41,958 bases of DNA, from contig JAUXAL010000031.1 of NCBI GenBank assembly GCA_030619925.1, positions 1 through 41,958 on the forward strand, written 5' to 3'. The notes under the pieces were generated by a model. That model was not told where the DNA came from. It worked only from the letters and a program-made list of their open reading frames with translations, and did not search any database. This DNA is from Phycisphaerae bacterium (GTDB taxonomy: Bacteria > Planctomycetota > Phycisphaerae > Sedimentisphaerales > Anaerobacaceae). Positions 32,465 to 41,589 of the stretch are shown in pieces. A program made the position numbers and the translations under genes. Position 1 is the stretch's first letter, and each line of letters opens with the position of its first letter.

Positions 32465-33430
32465 TTGAGAATTCTTTCGGGCATACAACCATCTGGCCGG
32501 CTTCATATAGGCAACTTTTTCGGTGCAATGCGCCAGCACCTGCAGCTCCAGGCCGAGCACGATTGCTTTTATTTCATCGCCGACTACCACGCCCTCACCA
32601 GCAACCCAACGCCGGCTGATATTGCCGGTCATATTCTTGATGTCGCGATGGATTATATCGCTTTGGGCCTCGACACCGAAAAAACCATCTTCTGGCGCCA
32701 ATCCGATGTGCCCGAAGTTACGGAGCTGACCTGGCTGCTTTCCTGCATAACCCCTATGGGCCTATTGCAGAGATGTACAAGCTACAAGGACAAAGTCGCC
32801 CAGGGTCTGGCCCCTAATCACGGCCTGTTCGCGTACCCCGTCCTCCAGGCCGCGGACATCCTGATTTACAAATCTGATTTAGTACCGGTAGGTGCCGACC
32901 AGAAACAGCACATCGAAGTCACTCGCGACATCGCCATCCGGTTCAATAACAATTATGGCCGAGTCTTCACTGTGCCGGAAGGACATATCATCGAGGCCGT
33001 AGCTGTTGTACCAGGCACCGATGGCCAAAAAATGAGCAAAAGCTATGGAAATACCATCGGGATATTCGAGCCGGAAGACAGCATCAGAAAGAAAATTATG
33101 CGTATCGTTACCGACTCCACGCCGGTCGAGGAACCCAAAGACCCCGACAAATGCAATGTCTTTGCACTCTTGAAGCTTGTCGCCTCGCCGGAGGAGTTAG
33201 CCGAGTGGGAAAACAAATACCGAAATGGCGGTATGGGCTATAGCGAGGCCAAAAAACGTCTTGCTGAGTTAATCATAGACTATTTCAAGCCGTTCCGGCA
33301 GAAAAGAGCCGAGTTCGAAAATGATGTGGCCTACGTCAAGCAGGTCCTTGCCGGTGGTGCTAAACGAGCAAGAACCGTAGCTGCCGAAACATTAGCCGAG
33401 GCCCGAAAGGCAGTGGGCCTGGGAGCTTAA
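32465..33430 (+). CDS. trpS: Tryptophanyl-tRNA synthetase
   Basis: A 321-residue class-I synthetase that charges tRNA-Trp. P-S-G-R-L-H-I-G-N-F (HIGH motif, His14) and K-M-S-K-S at 189-193 are intact, as is the Y-K-S-D-L-V-P-V-G-A-D-Q segment that binds Trp and tRNA. The start is TTG, with GGGAGC upstream and the family sequence beginning at once. It is followed without a gap by a DUF2007 gene and scpA, likely one transcript. Length is normal. Confidence 0.97.
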   Translation: MRILSGIQPSGRLHIGNFFGAMRQHLQLQAEHDCFYFIADYHALTSNPTPADIAGHILDVAMDYIALGLDTEKTIFWRQSDVPEVTELTWLLSCITPMGLLQRCTSYKDKVAQGLAPNHGLFAYPVLQAADILIYKSDLVPVGADQKQHIEVTRDIAIRFNNNYGRVFTVPEGHIIEAVAVVPGTDGQKMSKSYGNTIGIFEPEDSIRKKIMRIVTDSTPVEEPKDPDKCNVFALLKLVASPEELAEWENKYRNGGMGYSEAKKRLAELIIDYFKPFRQKRAEFENDVAYVKQVLAGGAKRARTVAAETLAEARKAVGLGA

Positions 33431-33432
33431 TC

Positions 33433-33660
33433 GTGGCTGAAAAGCTTGTTACAATCGCACAGTTCACAGATTATATTCAAGCCGATTTAGCAAAGCAGTT
33501 GCTCGACGATTTTGCAATCAAATCAGTTGTAACTGGCCAGAACCTGGCAAATATATTTCCCGGTCTGCCGGCTTTGGGCGATGTCGAGCTGCAAACCCTC
33601 GAAAGCCAGGCACAGCAAGCGTTGGAAATCTTGGAATCTCACAAAAAGAAGGAGCAATAA
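33433..33660 (+). CDS. DUF2007-family small protein
   Basis: A 75-residue protein of the putative signal-transducing DUF2007 group (PF09413). V-T-I-A-Q-F-T-D-Y-I-Q-A-D-L-A-K-Q-L-L is the ferredoxin-like strand-helix start, and V-E-L-Q-T-L-E-S-Q-A-Q-Q-A-L-E-I-L is the typical ending. GTG start at two bases after trpS, with its ribosome-binding site inside trpS. Relatives often lie beside housekeeping genes; molecular role unknown. Confidence 0.85.
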   Translation: MAEKLVTIAQFTDYIQADLAKQLLDDFAIKSVVTGQNLANIFPGLPALGDVELQTLESQAQQALEILESHKKKEQ

Positions 33661-33675
33661 TACCGAGGGCATAAA

Positions 33676-34506
33676 TTGGCCGATTACCGCGTAAATCTTG
33701 ACATATTTGCAGGGCCGTTGGATTTGCTATTGTATTTGGTCCGCAAGGAGGAGGTCGATATTTACGATATTCCCATCGCCAAAATAACCAGCCAGTACAT
33801 CCGTTACATCGAAATGCTAAAAAGTCTTGATATTGATTTAGCTGGCGACTTTTTAGTGATGGCCGCAACGCTAATGCAGATAAAATCGGCAATGCTCCTG
33901 CCAAGAGCCGAACCCGAGTCGGCCCTCGGCCCGGACGACGACCTGGCCGACCCCCGCGTCGAGCTTATCCGCCAGCTGCTCGAATACAAAAAGTTCAAGG
34001 ATGCCGCTAATCTGCTCAACGCCGCCGCCGATGAGCAAAAAGAACGTTTCCCCCGGCCCAGCGTTATTATCGAGCAGTTCAAATCCGGGCCCGACTCCGA
34101 GATTGACATTGAACAGGTGAGCGTCTGGAACCTGCTCGAAGTTTTTGATTCGATATGTAAGGCTACCGGCGCCATCGGTGACATAAGCCACATTAAGGAC
34201 GATACGCCCATTGATTTGTACCAGATAGAGATTTTGCACAGCCTCCAGACAGAGGGCCCGATGACTTTCGAACGTATCTTCGAAGCCAGGCTCAATCACG
34301 TTGAGATGATTGGATTATTTTTGGCACTTCTCGAATTGATTCGGGAAAAATTGATTTTGGCCGAGCAGTCGGCCTCTTCTTCTATATACTTACGGTCATT
34401 GGCCGATGAACCCGCCGAGCAAGCTGTGCGAAATGCCATCCTTGCCATCGCCGAGGCCGACAACCGCAGGTCCACTCAAACCGGACAGCAAAAAACAGCC
34501 CCCTAA
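33676..34506 (+). CDS. scpA: Segregation and condensation protein A (kleisin)
   Basis: A 276-residue kleisin that closes the SMC ring in chromosome segregation. V-N-L-D-I-F-A-G-P-L-D-L-L-L-Y-L-V-R-K-E-E-V-D-I-Y-D-I-P is the hallmark N-terminus, and the winged-helix C-terminus (about 190-260) has T-F-E-R-I-F-E...A-L-L-E-L-I-R. TTG start. No scpB follows, which is unusual since the two are generally adjacent. Confidence 0.95.
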   Translation: MADYRVNLDIFAGPLDLLLYLVRKEEVDIYDIPIAKITSQYIRYIEMLKSLDIDLAGDFLVMAATLMQIKSAMLLPRAEPESALGPDDDLADPRVELIRQLLEYKKFKDAANLLNAAADEQKERFPRPSVIIEQFKSGPDSEIDIEQVSVWNLLEVFDSICKATGAIGDISHIKDDTPIDLYQIEILHSLQTEGPMTFERIFEARLNHVEMIGLFLALLELIREKLILAEQSASSSIYLRSLADEPAEQAVRNAILAIAEADNRRSTQTGQQKTAP

Positions 34507-34632
34507 CGATTTCTGAATTGCCGCCGCCGTAAACGAATACCTCGAAGGAAAGAAAAACAGCGGAGGTTAACAGTCCTCAGGCGCTGTTGGCTTTGCCTTG
34601 ATTGCCTGGTGGTAACTGGTAAAGGCCGAATG

Positions 34633-35301
34633 CTAAAAATAGAATTTCAGATAGGCGCCGACCGCATTGGTGTTTTTCCACTCCCCACCGGATTTACTCG
34701 ACTGCCGAAGGTAAAAAAAATCGGCTCTTATGTTCTCTGACAGCTCAAAGTAAAAGCCGCCGTATAATCTGTTCTTGTCAAAGTCTTCCGCATTAAAGCT
34801 GATAAATACTTCCTCCGCGATGTAAGGCTGTAATTTTAGCTGCGTAAGTTCTACCGGCAGCTTCAGCGCAAATTTGTTTCTGTACCGCCAGAGGTCTTTT
34901 TTGTTTTCTCTGTCTCGATATTCCAGCCTTGACCTGTCACTCAAATCAAGACCTGACAATCGACCTTTTAACGTAATATTCAGGTGTGGTCGATTTTCCG
35001 GCCTCCACTGACCGGCACTGTCTTTTTGGAATACCTGCCTATAATTGGCTCCCACGTCTATCCAGTCCGCAAAACTCTTGTACACAACCCCCAAATCCGA
35101 ATGGTGATAATAAAGTTGCCCGGCATGATCCGCGAACCGAAATTCCTCTCCAAAGGTGGCTGTCCAGTCCTCGTTAATATCAAAAGAGGTGCTCGCCCTG
35201 CTCCAGAATTGAAAATCTTCATCAGAAGCAAAACAAATCTTAGTGACTAATAAAATACTTGTTACCGTTAGAACAAGACGCCGTCGATTTCCTCGTTTCA
35301 T
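34633..35301 (-). CDS. DUF2490-family outer-membrane-like protein
   Basis: A 222-residue protein with a Sec signal (basic R-R-R, hydrophobic L-V-L-T-V-T-S-I-L-L-V, cleavage near F-A-S). The rest is alternating beta-strand sequence, with F-W-S-R-A-S and a last residue Phe (Y-L-K-F-Y-F), as in outer-membrane barrels. F-R-F-A-D-H, Y-R-Q-V-F and E-E-V-F-I-S-F-N fit the DUF2490 pattern. Start set at Met 35301 because the upstream extension to 35370 is not signal-like. Function unknown. Confidence 0.85.
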   Translation of the reverse strand: MKRGNRRRLVLTVTSILLVTKICFASDEDFQFWSRASTSFDINEDWTATFGEEFRFADHAGQLYYHHSDLGVVYKSFADWIDVGANYRQVFQKDSAGQWRPENRPHLNITLKGRLSGLDLSDRSRLEYRDRENKKDLWRYRNKFALKLPVELTQLKLQPYIAEEVFISFNAEDFDKNRLYGGFYFELSENIRADFFYLRQSSKSGGEWKNTNAVGAYLKFYF

Positions 35302-35567
35302 TGCCAAACCCACTGCTATACAACAATGCCTTTCCAAATCGTTTCGTCGCAATTCAGTTGCAAAGATCACCTTTTATCGTCTCAGGATGGTTTCATCAAG
35401 GATGTTCCCGTCCTTAAAGTGCTTATCCAGCCAGCCCCATATTATCGTCACTGCGGTCGAAGTGCTTGACAATTTTGCTTTTCTTTATTACTATCACTAT
35501 TTTTGTAATTTTGTCGGTCTTATGAGTGAGTCCGAAGTAGCCGGTTGCGAGTATCAAGCATCGAGTC

Positions 35568-36887
35568 ATGAGTATGGAAGTTGGGCCTTTCAAAGCGTTT
35601 AGGTTTGATGCCGACATAGTTGGCGATGTGGGCAGTTGTATTGCTCCTCCTTACGACGTAATCAGCCCCGCCCAGCAGCAGCAGCTCTACGAAAAAAACA
35701 AATATAATATCGTGCGGATAATCAAAGGCAAAACCACTCCTTCCGACAATGACAACAACAATCAATACACAAGGGCCGCTGATTATCTCAACAACTGGAT
35801 AAAAGAAGGTGTCTTAGAGCAGGATTCGACCGAGACTATCTACGCTTACATCCAGGATTTTCAGCTGGCCGGCACTGGACTCCAACGTTTCAGCTTCATC
35901 GCTTTGGCCAGGCTTGAAGAATTCGGTGAAACCGTCAGGCCTCATGAAGAAACATTCGATGACCCCAAAATCGACCGGCTCAATCTCAAACGAGCGACCA
36001 TCGCAAAGTTGGGCTTGGTCTTTATGCTCTACGAGGACCGGGAAAAAGTTGCGGACAAAATCGTCGAAAATGCCGCCGGAGAAAAACCACTTATTGACTT
36101 CCGCGATGACCAAAATGTCCGACATCGCCTTTTTGCAATAACCGACCAAGACAATATCAAGGCAATCGCGAAAATGATGCTCGATAAGAAATGCATCATA
36201 GCCGATGGCCATCATCGTTATGAGACGGCTTTGAATTACTTGAGGCAGAGCAACAACCCGGCCGCAAAGTATCAAATGCTCGCTTTTACCAATACTTGCC
36301 AGGAGGGACTCGTAGTTTTAGCTACCCACCGCCTCGTCGGCAATCTCGAAAACTTTAATATGGACAAATTAATTGCCGACCTCAAAGAGAACTTCGAGAT
36401 TACGCAGTTTAAGTTTGATCCAAATCCCCAGGCCAGGACCGACGCAAGGCAAAAGATGCTTGCGCAGCTCAAGGCCGAACACGACAACGATAAAAACGCA
36501 TTCGGAATTTACGCCGCCAACAACGTCTTTTACGTTGCTGTCTTGAAGGACAAACGAACGATGGATCCAGTCGTGCCCAATATGAGCTCAGCCTGGCGGA
36601 CGCTCGATGTCTCTGTATTGCATAAACTTATCCTGGAAAAACTTTTGGGCATCGATGAAGAAAGGATAGCCAAAGGCGGCAATCTTGAATATGTAAAAGA
36701 CACACACAATGCGATTGATGACACAATTTCCCAGGTGGACGCCGGGCAAAAACAAGTGGCCTTCTTTATGAATCCGGTAAAAATGCAGCAGCTAAAAACC
36801 GTTACAGACGCCGGCGAAAAAATGCCGCAAAAGTCAACTTACTTTTATCCGAAAATGTATACAGGCTTGACGATTCAAAAATTGTAA
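35568..36887 (+). CDS. DUF1015-family protein
   Basis: A 439-residue cytoplasmic protein of the DUF1015 group. G-P-F-K-A-F-R-F at the start, A-P-P-Y-D-V-I, R-P-H-E-E-T and I-A-D-G-H-H-R-Y-E-T-A are the family blocks. It lies 19 bases before a serine/alanine-type aminotransferase; DUF1015 genes commonly sit beside serine-biosynthesis genes, so a serine-kinase-like or related small-molecule role is suggested (SerK-type relatives use the D-G-H-H-R motif). ATG 35568; ATG 35574 is an equal alternative. Confidence 0.92.
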   Translation: MSMEVGPFKAFRFDADIVGDVGSCIAPPYDVISPAQQQQLYEKNKYNIVRIIKGKTTPSDNDNNNQYTRAADYLNNWIKEGVLEQDSTETIYAYIQDFQLAGTGLQRFSFIALARLEEFGETVRPHEETFDDPKIDRLNLKRATIAKLGLVFMLYEDREKVADKIVENAAGEKPLIDFRDDQNVRHRLFAITDQDNIKAIAKMMLDKKCIIADGHHRYETALNYLRQSNNPAAKYQMLAFTNTCQEGLVVLATHRLVGNLENFNMDKLIADLKENFEITQFKFDPNPQARTDARQKMLAQLKAEHDNDKNAFGIYAANNVFYVAVLKDKRTMDPVVPNMSSAWRTLDVSVLHKLILEKLLGIDEERIAKGGNLEYVKDTHNAIDDTISQVDAGQKQVAFFMNPVKMQQLKTVTDAGEKMPQKSTYFYPKMYTGLTIQKL

Positions 36888-36906
36888 TCTTCACAGGAGA
36901 CCGACT

Positions 36907-37995
36907 ATGGTAGACTGGAAAAATCCACCAAGACTATTCATCCCTGGGCCGGTAAAGGTCGATGAAGAGGTCTTACAGCAGCTCGCACGCCCGACACTGG
37001 GACATCGCGGTAAAGAGTATGCTCAATTGCACGGCCAGACGGTCGATATGCTCAAAAAAATCTTTTTTACCGAACAGAATATATTTTTAAGCACTTCGTC
37101 GGCTTCCGGAATCTGGGAAGCCGCTATTCGCAACTGCGTTGGTCTTGACGAGACCGTCCTGTGCACATGCTGCGGCGCCTTTAGTGACAAATGGGCGGAC
37201 GTAGCCAAAAGCTGTGGCAGAAACGTTGAAGAGCTGAAAGTTGATTGGGGCAAACCTATCTTGCCTGAAATGGTTGACGAAAAGCTCGCCGCCGGCAAAT
37301 ACGCCGCTGTTACCCTCGTCTATAATGAGACGAGTACCGGCCTGACAAATCCGGTCTATGAAATCAGCCGGATGATGAAAGAAAAATATCCGGATGTACT
37401 TGTTTTTGTCGATGCGGTTAGCGCTATGGTCGGCCTGCCTTTGCATTTTGACGAACTTGCCTGGGATGTAACGTTTGCCTCGGTTCAGAAGGCCTTTGCA
37501 ATTCCGCCGGGATTGGCCGTAGCTGTCGTTAGCAACAGGGCTCTCGAAAAAAGCAGGAATGTCCCAAACCGAGGCTATTACTTCGACTTCCAGCAATTTG
37601 CAAAAAGGGCCCAACAGAGCCAGACCCCTACCACACCGAACATCCCTCATATTATGGCCCTGAATTACCAGTGCGAAAAACTGCTCACCGAGGGTATGGA
37701 CAATGTCTGGCAACGCCACAAGCGGATGGGTGATTTTGTAAGGGCCTGGGCCGGTGAAAAATTTGACCTCTTCTGTGAACAGGAGTATGCCTCGAATACT
37801 CTCACGACGGTCAAGAATACCCGTGGTATCAACGTTGCCGAAACTATCAATGCAATACAGGAAAAACACAATACGATTTTTGGAAACGGCTACGGCAAGT
37901 TAAAAGAGCAAACTTTCCGAATCGCTCACATGGGCGATATCACTCTCGACGACCTGAAAGAGCTCCTCGCCTGGATCGACGACGAAATCGACTAA
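36907..37995 (+). CDS. Class-V aminotransferase (serine/alanine-glyoxylate type)
   Basis: A 362-residue PLP enzyme. F-I-P-G-P-V-K-V-D at the start, S-A-S-G-I-W-E-A at the cofactor-phosphate loop, F-V-D-A-V-S-A-M-V-G (pyridine Asp) and S-V-Q-K-A-F with Lys195 as the Schiff base Lys are seen. It probably transaminates 3-phosphohydroxypyruvate or glyoxylate/serine and may serve as this organism's serine-pathway aminotransferase (no classical serC here). ACAGGAG precedes ATG; likely operon with DUF1015 and ended by a strong terminator. Confidence 0.93.
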   Translation: MVDWKNPPRLFIPGPVKVDEEVLQQLARPTLGHRGKEYAQLHGQTVDMLKKIFFTEQNIFLSTSSASGIWEAAIRNCVGLDETVLCTCCGAFSDKWADVAKSCGRNVEELKVDWGKPILPEMVDEKLAAGKYAAVTLVYNETSTGLTNPVYEISRMMKEKYPDVLVFVDAVSAMVGLPLHFDELAWDVTFASVQKAFAIPPGLAVAVVSNRALEKSRNVPNRGYYFDFQQFAKRAQQSQTPTTPNIPHIMALNYQCEKLLTEGMDNVWQRHKRMGDFVRAWAGEKFDLFCEQEYASNTLTTVKNTRGINVAETINAIQEKHNTIFGNGYGKLKEQTFRIAHMGDITLDDLKELLAWIDDEID

Positions 37996-38024
37996 GCTCA
38001 CTATCAAAGTCTATTGCCGTTTAG

Positions 38025-38050
38025 CCCCCAGGTTCTACCTGGGGGTTTTT
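38025..38050 (+). terminator. Strong terminator after the aminotransferase
   Basis: CCCCCAGGT (38025-38033) and ACCTGGGGG (38037-38045) form a perfect nine-base-pair stem around TCT, followed by TTTTT. It is 29 bases after the stop codon. A decayed copy with the same flanks lies at 38844-38862. Confidence 0.9.
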
Positions 38051-38075
38051 ATATACACGCTGCGATAAGCTGGCA

Positions 38076-38540
38076 TCAGGACGTTACGTGATAGCTGAAC
38101 TCAAGCACCTTAGGCTCAACCAGCTTTCGGTAATCGTCCATACTCATCCGTATCGCTCTTTCGTGTGTGCCGGCCTGGAACGTGATATGGTCATCTTCTT
38201 CGAGAGACTTGTCCATTATAGTGGGCAAATCATACAGGTTGCCAAAGGGTGGCTCCGCTCCCAGCTCACAGTCGTCGAATATCTTCCCAATATCCTTTTC
38301 CTTAGCCAGCTTGACTGATTTGGCACCCAGCTGACTTTTCAACGCGCCCATGTCAATCTTGTAACACGCTGAAAGCACACACATCACGTATTTGCCGTCG
38401 GCCTTGACGATCACCGGCTTGGCTACGTATTGTCCCGGCTCGTGCTCGACTGCTGCCATTTGCTGTGCCGTAAAGGCAGGCGGGTGTTTGGTAACCTCGT
38501 AACGAGCCGCCGACTTGTCTAAAAAATCTATCACTCGCAT
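38076..38540 (-). CDS. YbaK/EbsC-type aminoacyl-tRNA deacylase
   Basis: A 154-residue protein of the YbaK/ProX-editing fold. V-T-K-H-P-P-A-F-T-A-Q-Q at the start, P-V-I-V-K-A-D-G-K-Y-V-M-C-V (Lys near 46 typical of the deacylase site) and C-E-L-G-A-E-P-P-F-G-N-L near 112-123 are the motifs. These proteins remove misacylated amino acids from tRNA. The GGGAGGT before ATG is very good. It is convergent with the aminotransferase. Confidence 0.93.
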   Translation of the reverse strand: MRVIDFLDKSAARYEVTKHPPAFTAQQMAAVEHEPGQYVAKPVIVKADGKYVMCVLSACYKIDMGALKSQLGAKSVKLAKEKDIGKIFDDCELGAEPPFGNLYDLPTIMDKSLEEDDHITFQAGTHERAIRMSMDDYRKLVEPKVLEFSYHVTS

Positions 38541-39606
38541 CTCATACCTCCCAAAGACTATTGCTGGCCAATCAGTATATTGTACAACGTTTATCTAACC
38601 ATCTTTTTTCCACTAATCAAGCTAAAAACTGTCATTTTTCGGTGATGATTCACAGGACAGAAGAAAATACGGGAATTCGCTTAGGGGTTTTTGCTGATTA
38701 CGTTATCTTACTATCGAGCTTTGCCCCGTTAGAGACTTTGTCCTTCGGGTCTCTAACGGGGTTTGCGTTATTAATGATACTTGTGTTATTAACCGAACAA
38801 ATCGCAATTCGAGTTTTGAGTCCTCACTTTAGTTTGTTTAGCCCCCAGGTTTATCCTGGGAGTTTCGTTTACTCTAATTTATTGGGGGGTTGTTTAGCCG
38901 TCGCCGGCCCGGCGACGACATATAAAAAGTAATTGTCACATTCTGTCATTCCCGCCCCGCATCAGGTGCGGGGGTTGCCGCCTTGCGGGGGTCCAATGGC
39001 AGTCTCTCAAATCACGAGCAACATACCACTATGTGGTATTGCCACCTAGTAGTCTGTCAAGATTGAATCTGTAAGTTGTCATTCCCATGGTTGGGTGGCA
39101 GCCTCAAAGCCGAAGGCTTTGGGGATGGTGAATACAGGAGAAGCCATCCCCAAGCGCCGTAAGGTGTCCCCAAGGGGCTAACTGGTGGCGGATATGCACC
39201 TGCTCGGCTTTGCTCAAGAACCGTTTTCGTACCTCCGATACCAGCAATAGCCTGCCAAGAAAAGATTTGAGAAGCAAATAGGTGGTTTCTTTTCGCTTAA
39301 TACAGGGATTTGACTTAGGCAGCGGTCTTTCTAACCGTAGTTGGTTTTATGCAACTTAGGACAGATAATTCAGCTAACAAATTTGCCCAGAATCTGGTTG
39401 CGTCTGAGTTGCGTATTGGGTACAAAAACGGACATTGACTAATGACCCACAAGATGCGTAGAATTACAGCTATGGAAACATGCTCTGTCTTTATGGCCTT
39501 GGAAAAAAGAGCTGGGATAAAAGGCCGCGTAGATGAAATAGCAGTTTGAATGACGTAGTTGATTAGTGCTAATGGGAAATCCCGGATAATATCAATGGAG
39601 TAACTC
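38541..39606. repeat. 1-kb spacer with hairpin and repeat remnants
   Basis: No convincing gene is seen. A perfect 13-bp hairpin (CCCCGTTAGAGAC/GTCTCTAACGGGG, 38724-38761) is followed by a decayed copy of the aminotransferase terminator (38844-38862). Fragments of the GTCATTCCC repeats lie near 38945 and 39079. From 39180 to 39590 the sequence looks like decayed coding DNA, with many stops in all frames. Confidence 0.6.
38724..38761. repeat. Perfect 13-bp stem with 12-base loop
   Basis: CCCCGTTAGAGAC and GTCTCTAACGGGG pair without mismatch; the loop contains the UUCG-like CCTTCGG. A short TTT follows. The upstream open frame across it (38561-38932) is probably not a gene. Confidence 0.75.
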
Positions 39607-41589
39607 ATGAAAAAAAAATATCGAATATACTGTCTATTGTCATTCTTAATTCTTATTACCATATTTCTTGAATCTTGTGCCCAAACAATTCCAGACCCTA
39701 ATTTGCTTGAACAAATCGCAAAAATTAAAGCCATAGATAATCATTCCCACATGCGTCCAGCTACTGCCAACCAGGGTACCGAAGAAGAGCCTGCCGACTT
39801 ACTTGGGAAGCCACCTTTTGACAAACCTGTGAATCTTCGTTTTGATAATCCTCATTGGATAGGTGCCTGGCGTGATTTATACGGATATAAATATAATGAC
39901 ATGGAAAAAGAACATCTAAGCCTTGTTTTTAAGGAGAAGCAACGTATTAAACGCCAGCAAGGTGAGAATTACCCCACTTGGGTTTTGGATAAATTAGGAA
40001 TAGAAACTGCATTGGTTAATTGGAAAAAACTCGGTTTGGGACAAACGCCGCCTCGCTTTTATTGGGTCCCATTTGCAGATGATTATTTGCATCTTTTCTC
40101 AGGTATTCGTTATCATACAAGCGTTATAAAACCTGCAGCGACGTTAGAGGAATATACCAAAACTGTTGTGACTCCGGCGATTGAATCATTTAAGCAAGAA
40201 GGTGCAATAGCCATTAAGTTTGGTATTGCTTTTCAGCGTCCACTGAATTTCGAAAAAGTATCCAGTGTGGAAGCGGCCTCGGTCTATGAGCAGATGCTTC
40301 AAGAAAAGGAACTTTCAATTAGCGAACAACGCAAACTCCAAGATTATCTTTTCCGCTATATAACCCAGGAAGCTGGGCGATTAGACCTAATAGTGCATAT
40401 CCATACAGGTAGCGGTCCTGGTCCATACTTTAACATAAGTGGAGGGAATCCGATGCTATTGGAGTCTGTCTTCAATGACCCTGACCAACGAAATACCAAA
40501 TTTGTAATGATTCATGGCGGCGGGTGGCCGTTTGATAAAGAAGCGGGTGCAATGTTACACAAGCCAAATGTCTATGCTGATTTCTCTGCACAGACCTTTG
40601 TTCGTTCCACGCATGCATTGAGTAAAACGATTCGTGCCTGGCTGGAATTCCATCCTGAGAAAGTGCTATTCGGAACCGATGCTAATGCAAAATCAAAACC
40701 GCCATTAATAAATTGGGAAGAATATGCATGGCTTTCTACAAAAACTGCGCGTAATGCCCTCGCTATAGCTCTAACAGAGATGATGAACGATGGGCAGATT
40801 TCGCGTAACCGGGCCTTTGAACTGGCCAAGATGGTGCTTCGTACAAATGCCCTAAGACTTTATAATTTTAAATCTACTATACATCAGGCTGCGGATGCCG
40901 GAGACTTGGCAAAAGTAAAGGCTTTTATCCAGGAAGGTATTGATGTCAATACGAAGGTGCATGGGTGTACACCTCTGCACTGCGCCGCTCGTTACGGACA
41001 CAAGGAAGTAGCGGAACTACTCATCGCGAAAGGTGCTGATATCAATGCAAAGGACACGCGGGGCCGCACACCTATTGCTCTGGCGATTAACCAAGGCCGA
41101 AAAGAGATGGCTAAGCTGCTCGCGTCCAAGAGTGCCGATGTTTCGCTGCATACCGCAGCATATATTGGAGATTTGCAGACAGTGGAGAAGTTCATTGACG
41201 GCGGTGCAAATGTGGACGCTAACGACCAGACGGGCCAAACAGCACTGCATTATGCCGCTAAGGCAGGACAGATAGCAGTAGCTAAGCTTTTGATCGCTAA
41301 TGGTGCGGACGTCAACGCCGGAGAATGGACACCCTTACAAGAAGCAGCTTCTCGCAGCAAGGAAATGGTTGAACTGCTTCTTGCTAAAGGGGCTGACATC
41401 AACACAGGCAAATGGACCCCTCTTCACAGTGCAGTCTTCGGCCATAATGAGATCGTTAAACTGCTGATTGCCAAAGGAGCGAATGTCAACGCAAGAGACG
41501 AGTTCGGTCGGACTCCCTTGTTTTACGCCCAACATCAAGGCCGCACCAAAATCGTTGAACTGTTACGCAAACATGGAGCGAAGAAATGA
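39607..41589 (+). CDS. Lipoprotein with amidohydrolase domain and ankyrin repeats
   Basis: A 660-residue protein. The N-terminal hydrophobic segment ends in L-E-S-C (Cys24), probably a lipoprotein signal although Glu at -2 is unusual. Residues about 40-415 are an Amidohydrolase_2 TIM barrel: D-N-H-S-H (His46, His48) for metal, H-I-H-T-G-S-G, M-I-H-G-G-G-W-P and L-F-G-T-D-A (catalytic Asp) follow in order. Residues about 423-660 are about eight ankyrin repeats (T-P-L-H-x-A-A...L-L-I-A-K-G-A-D-I-N-A). Both parts look intact in one frame. The gene stands alone; GGAG at 39596-39599 precedes ATG. Substrate and partner unknown. Confidence 0.9.
   Translation: MKKKYRIYCLLSFLILITIFLESCAQTIPDPNLLEQIAKIKAIDNHSHMRPATANQGTEEEPADLLGKPPFDKPVNLRFDNPHWIGAWRDLYGYKYNDMEKEHLSLVFKEKQRIKRQQGENYPTWVLDKLGIETALVNWKKLGLGQTPPRFYWVPFADDYLHLFSGIRYHTSVIKPAATLEEYTKTVVTPAIESFKQEGAIAIKFGIAFQRPLNFEKVSSVEAASVYEQMLQEKELSISEQRKLQDYLFRYITQEAGRLDLIVHIHTGSGPGPYFNISGGNPMLLESVFNDPDQRNTKFVMIHGGGWPFDKEAGAMLHKPNVYADFSAQTFVRSTHALSKTIRAWLEFHPEKVLFGTDANAKSKPPLINWEEYAWLSTKTARNALAIALTEMMNDGQISRNRAFELAKMVLRTNALRLYNFKSTIHQAADAGDLAKVKAFIQEGIDVNTKVHGCTPLHCAARYGHKEVAELLIAKGADINAKDTRGRTPIALAINQGRKEMAKLLASKSADVSLHTAAYIGDLQTVEKFIDGGANVDANDQTGQTALHYAAKAGQIAVAKLLIANGADVNAGEWTPLQEAASRSKEMVELLLAKGADINTGKWTPLHSAVFGHNEIVKLLIAKGANVNARDEFGRTPLFYAQHQGRTKIVELLRKHGAKK

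Noticed and set aside
38561-38932. 123-codon open frame with a hydrophobic stretch
   Set aside because: It runs through a perfect 13-bp hairpin and a decayed terminator, has no ribosome-binding site and no family-like motifs.
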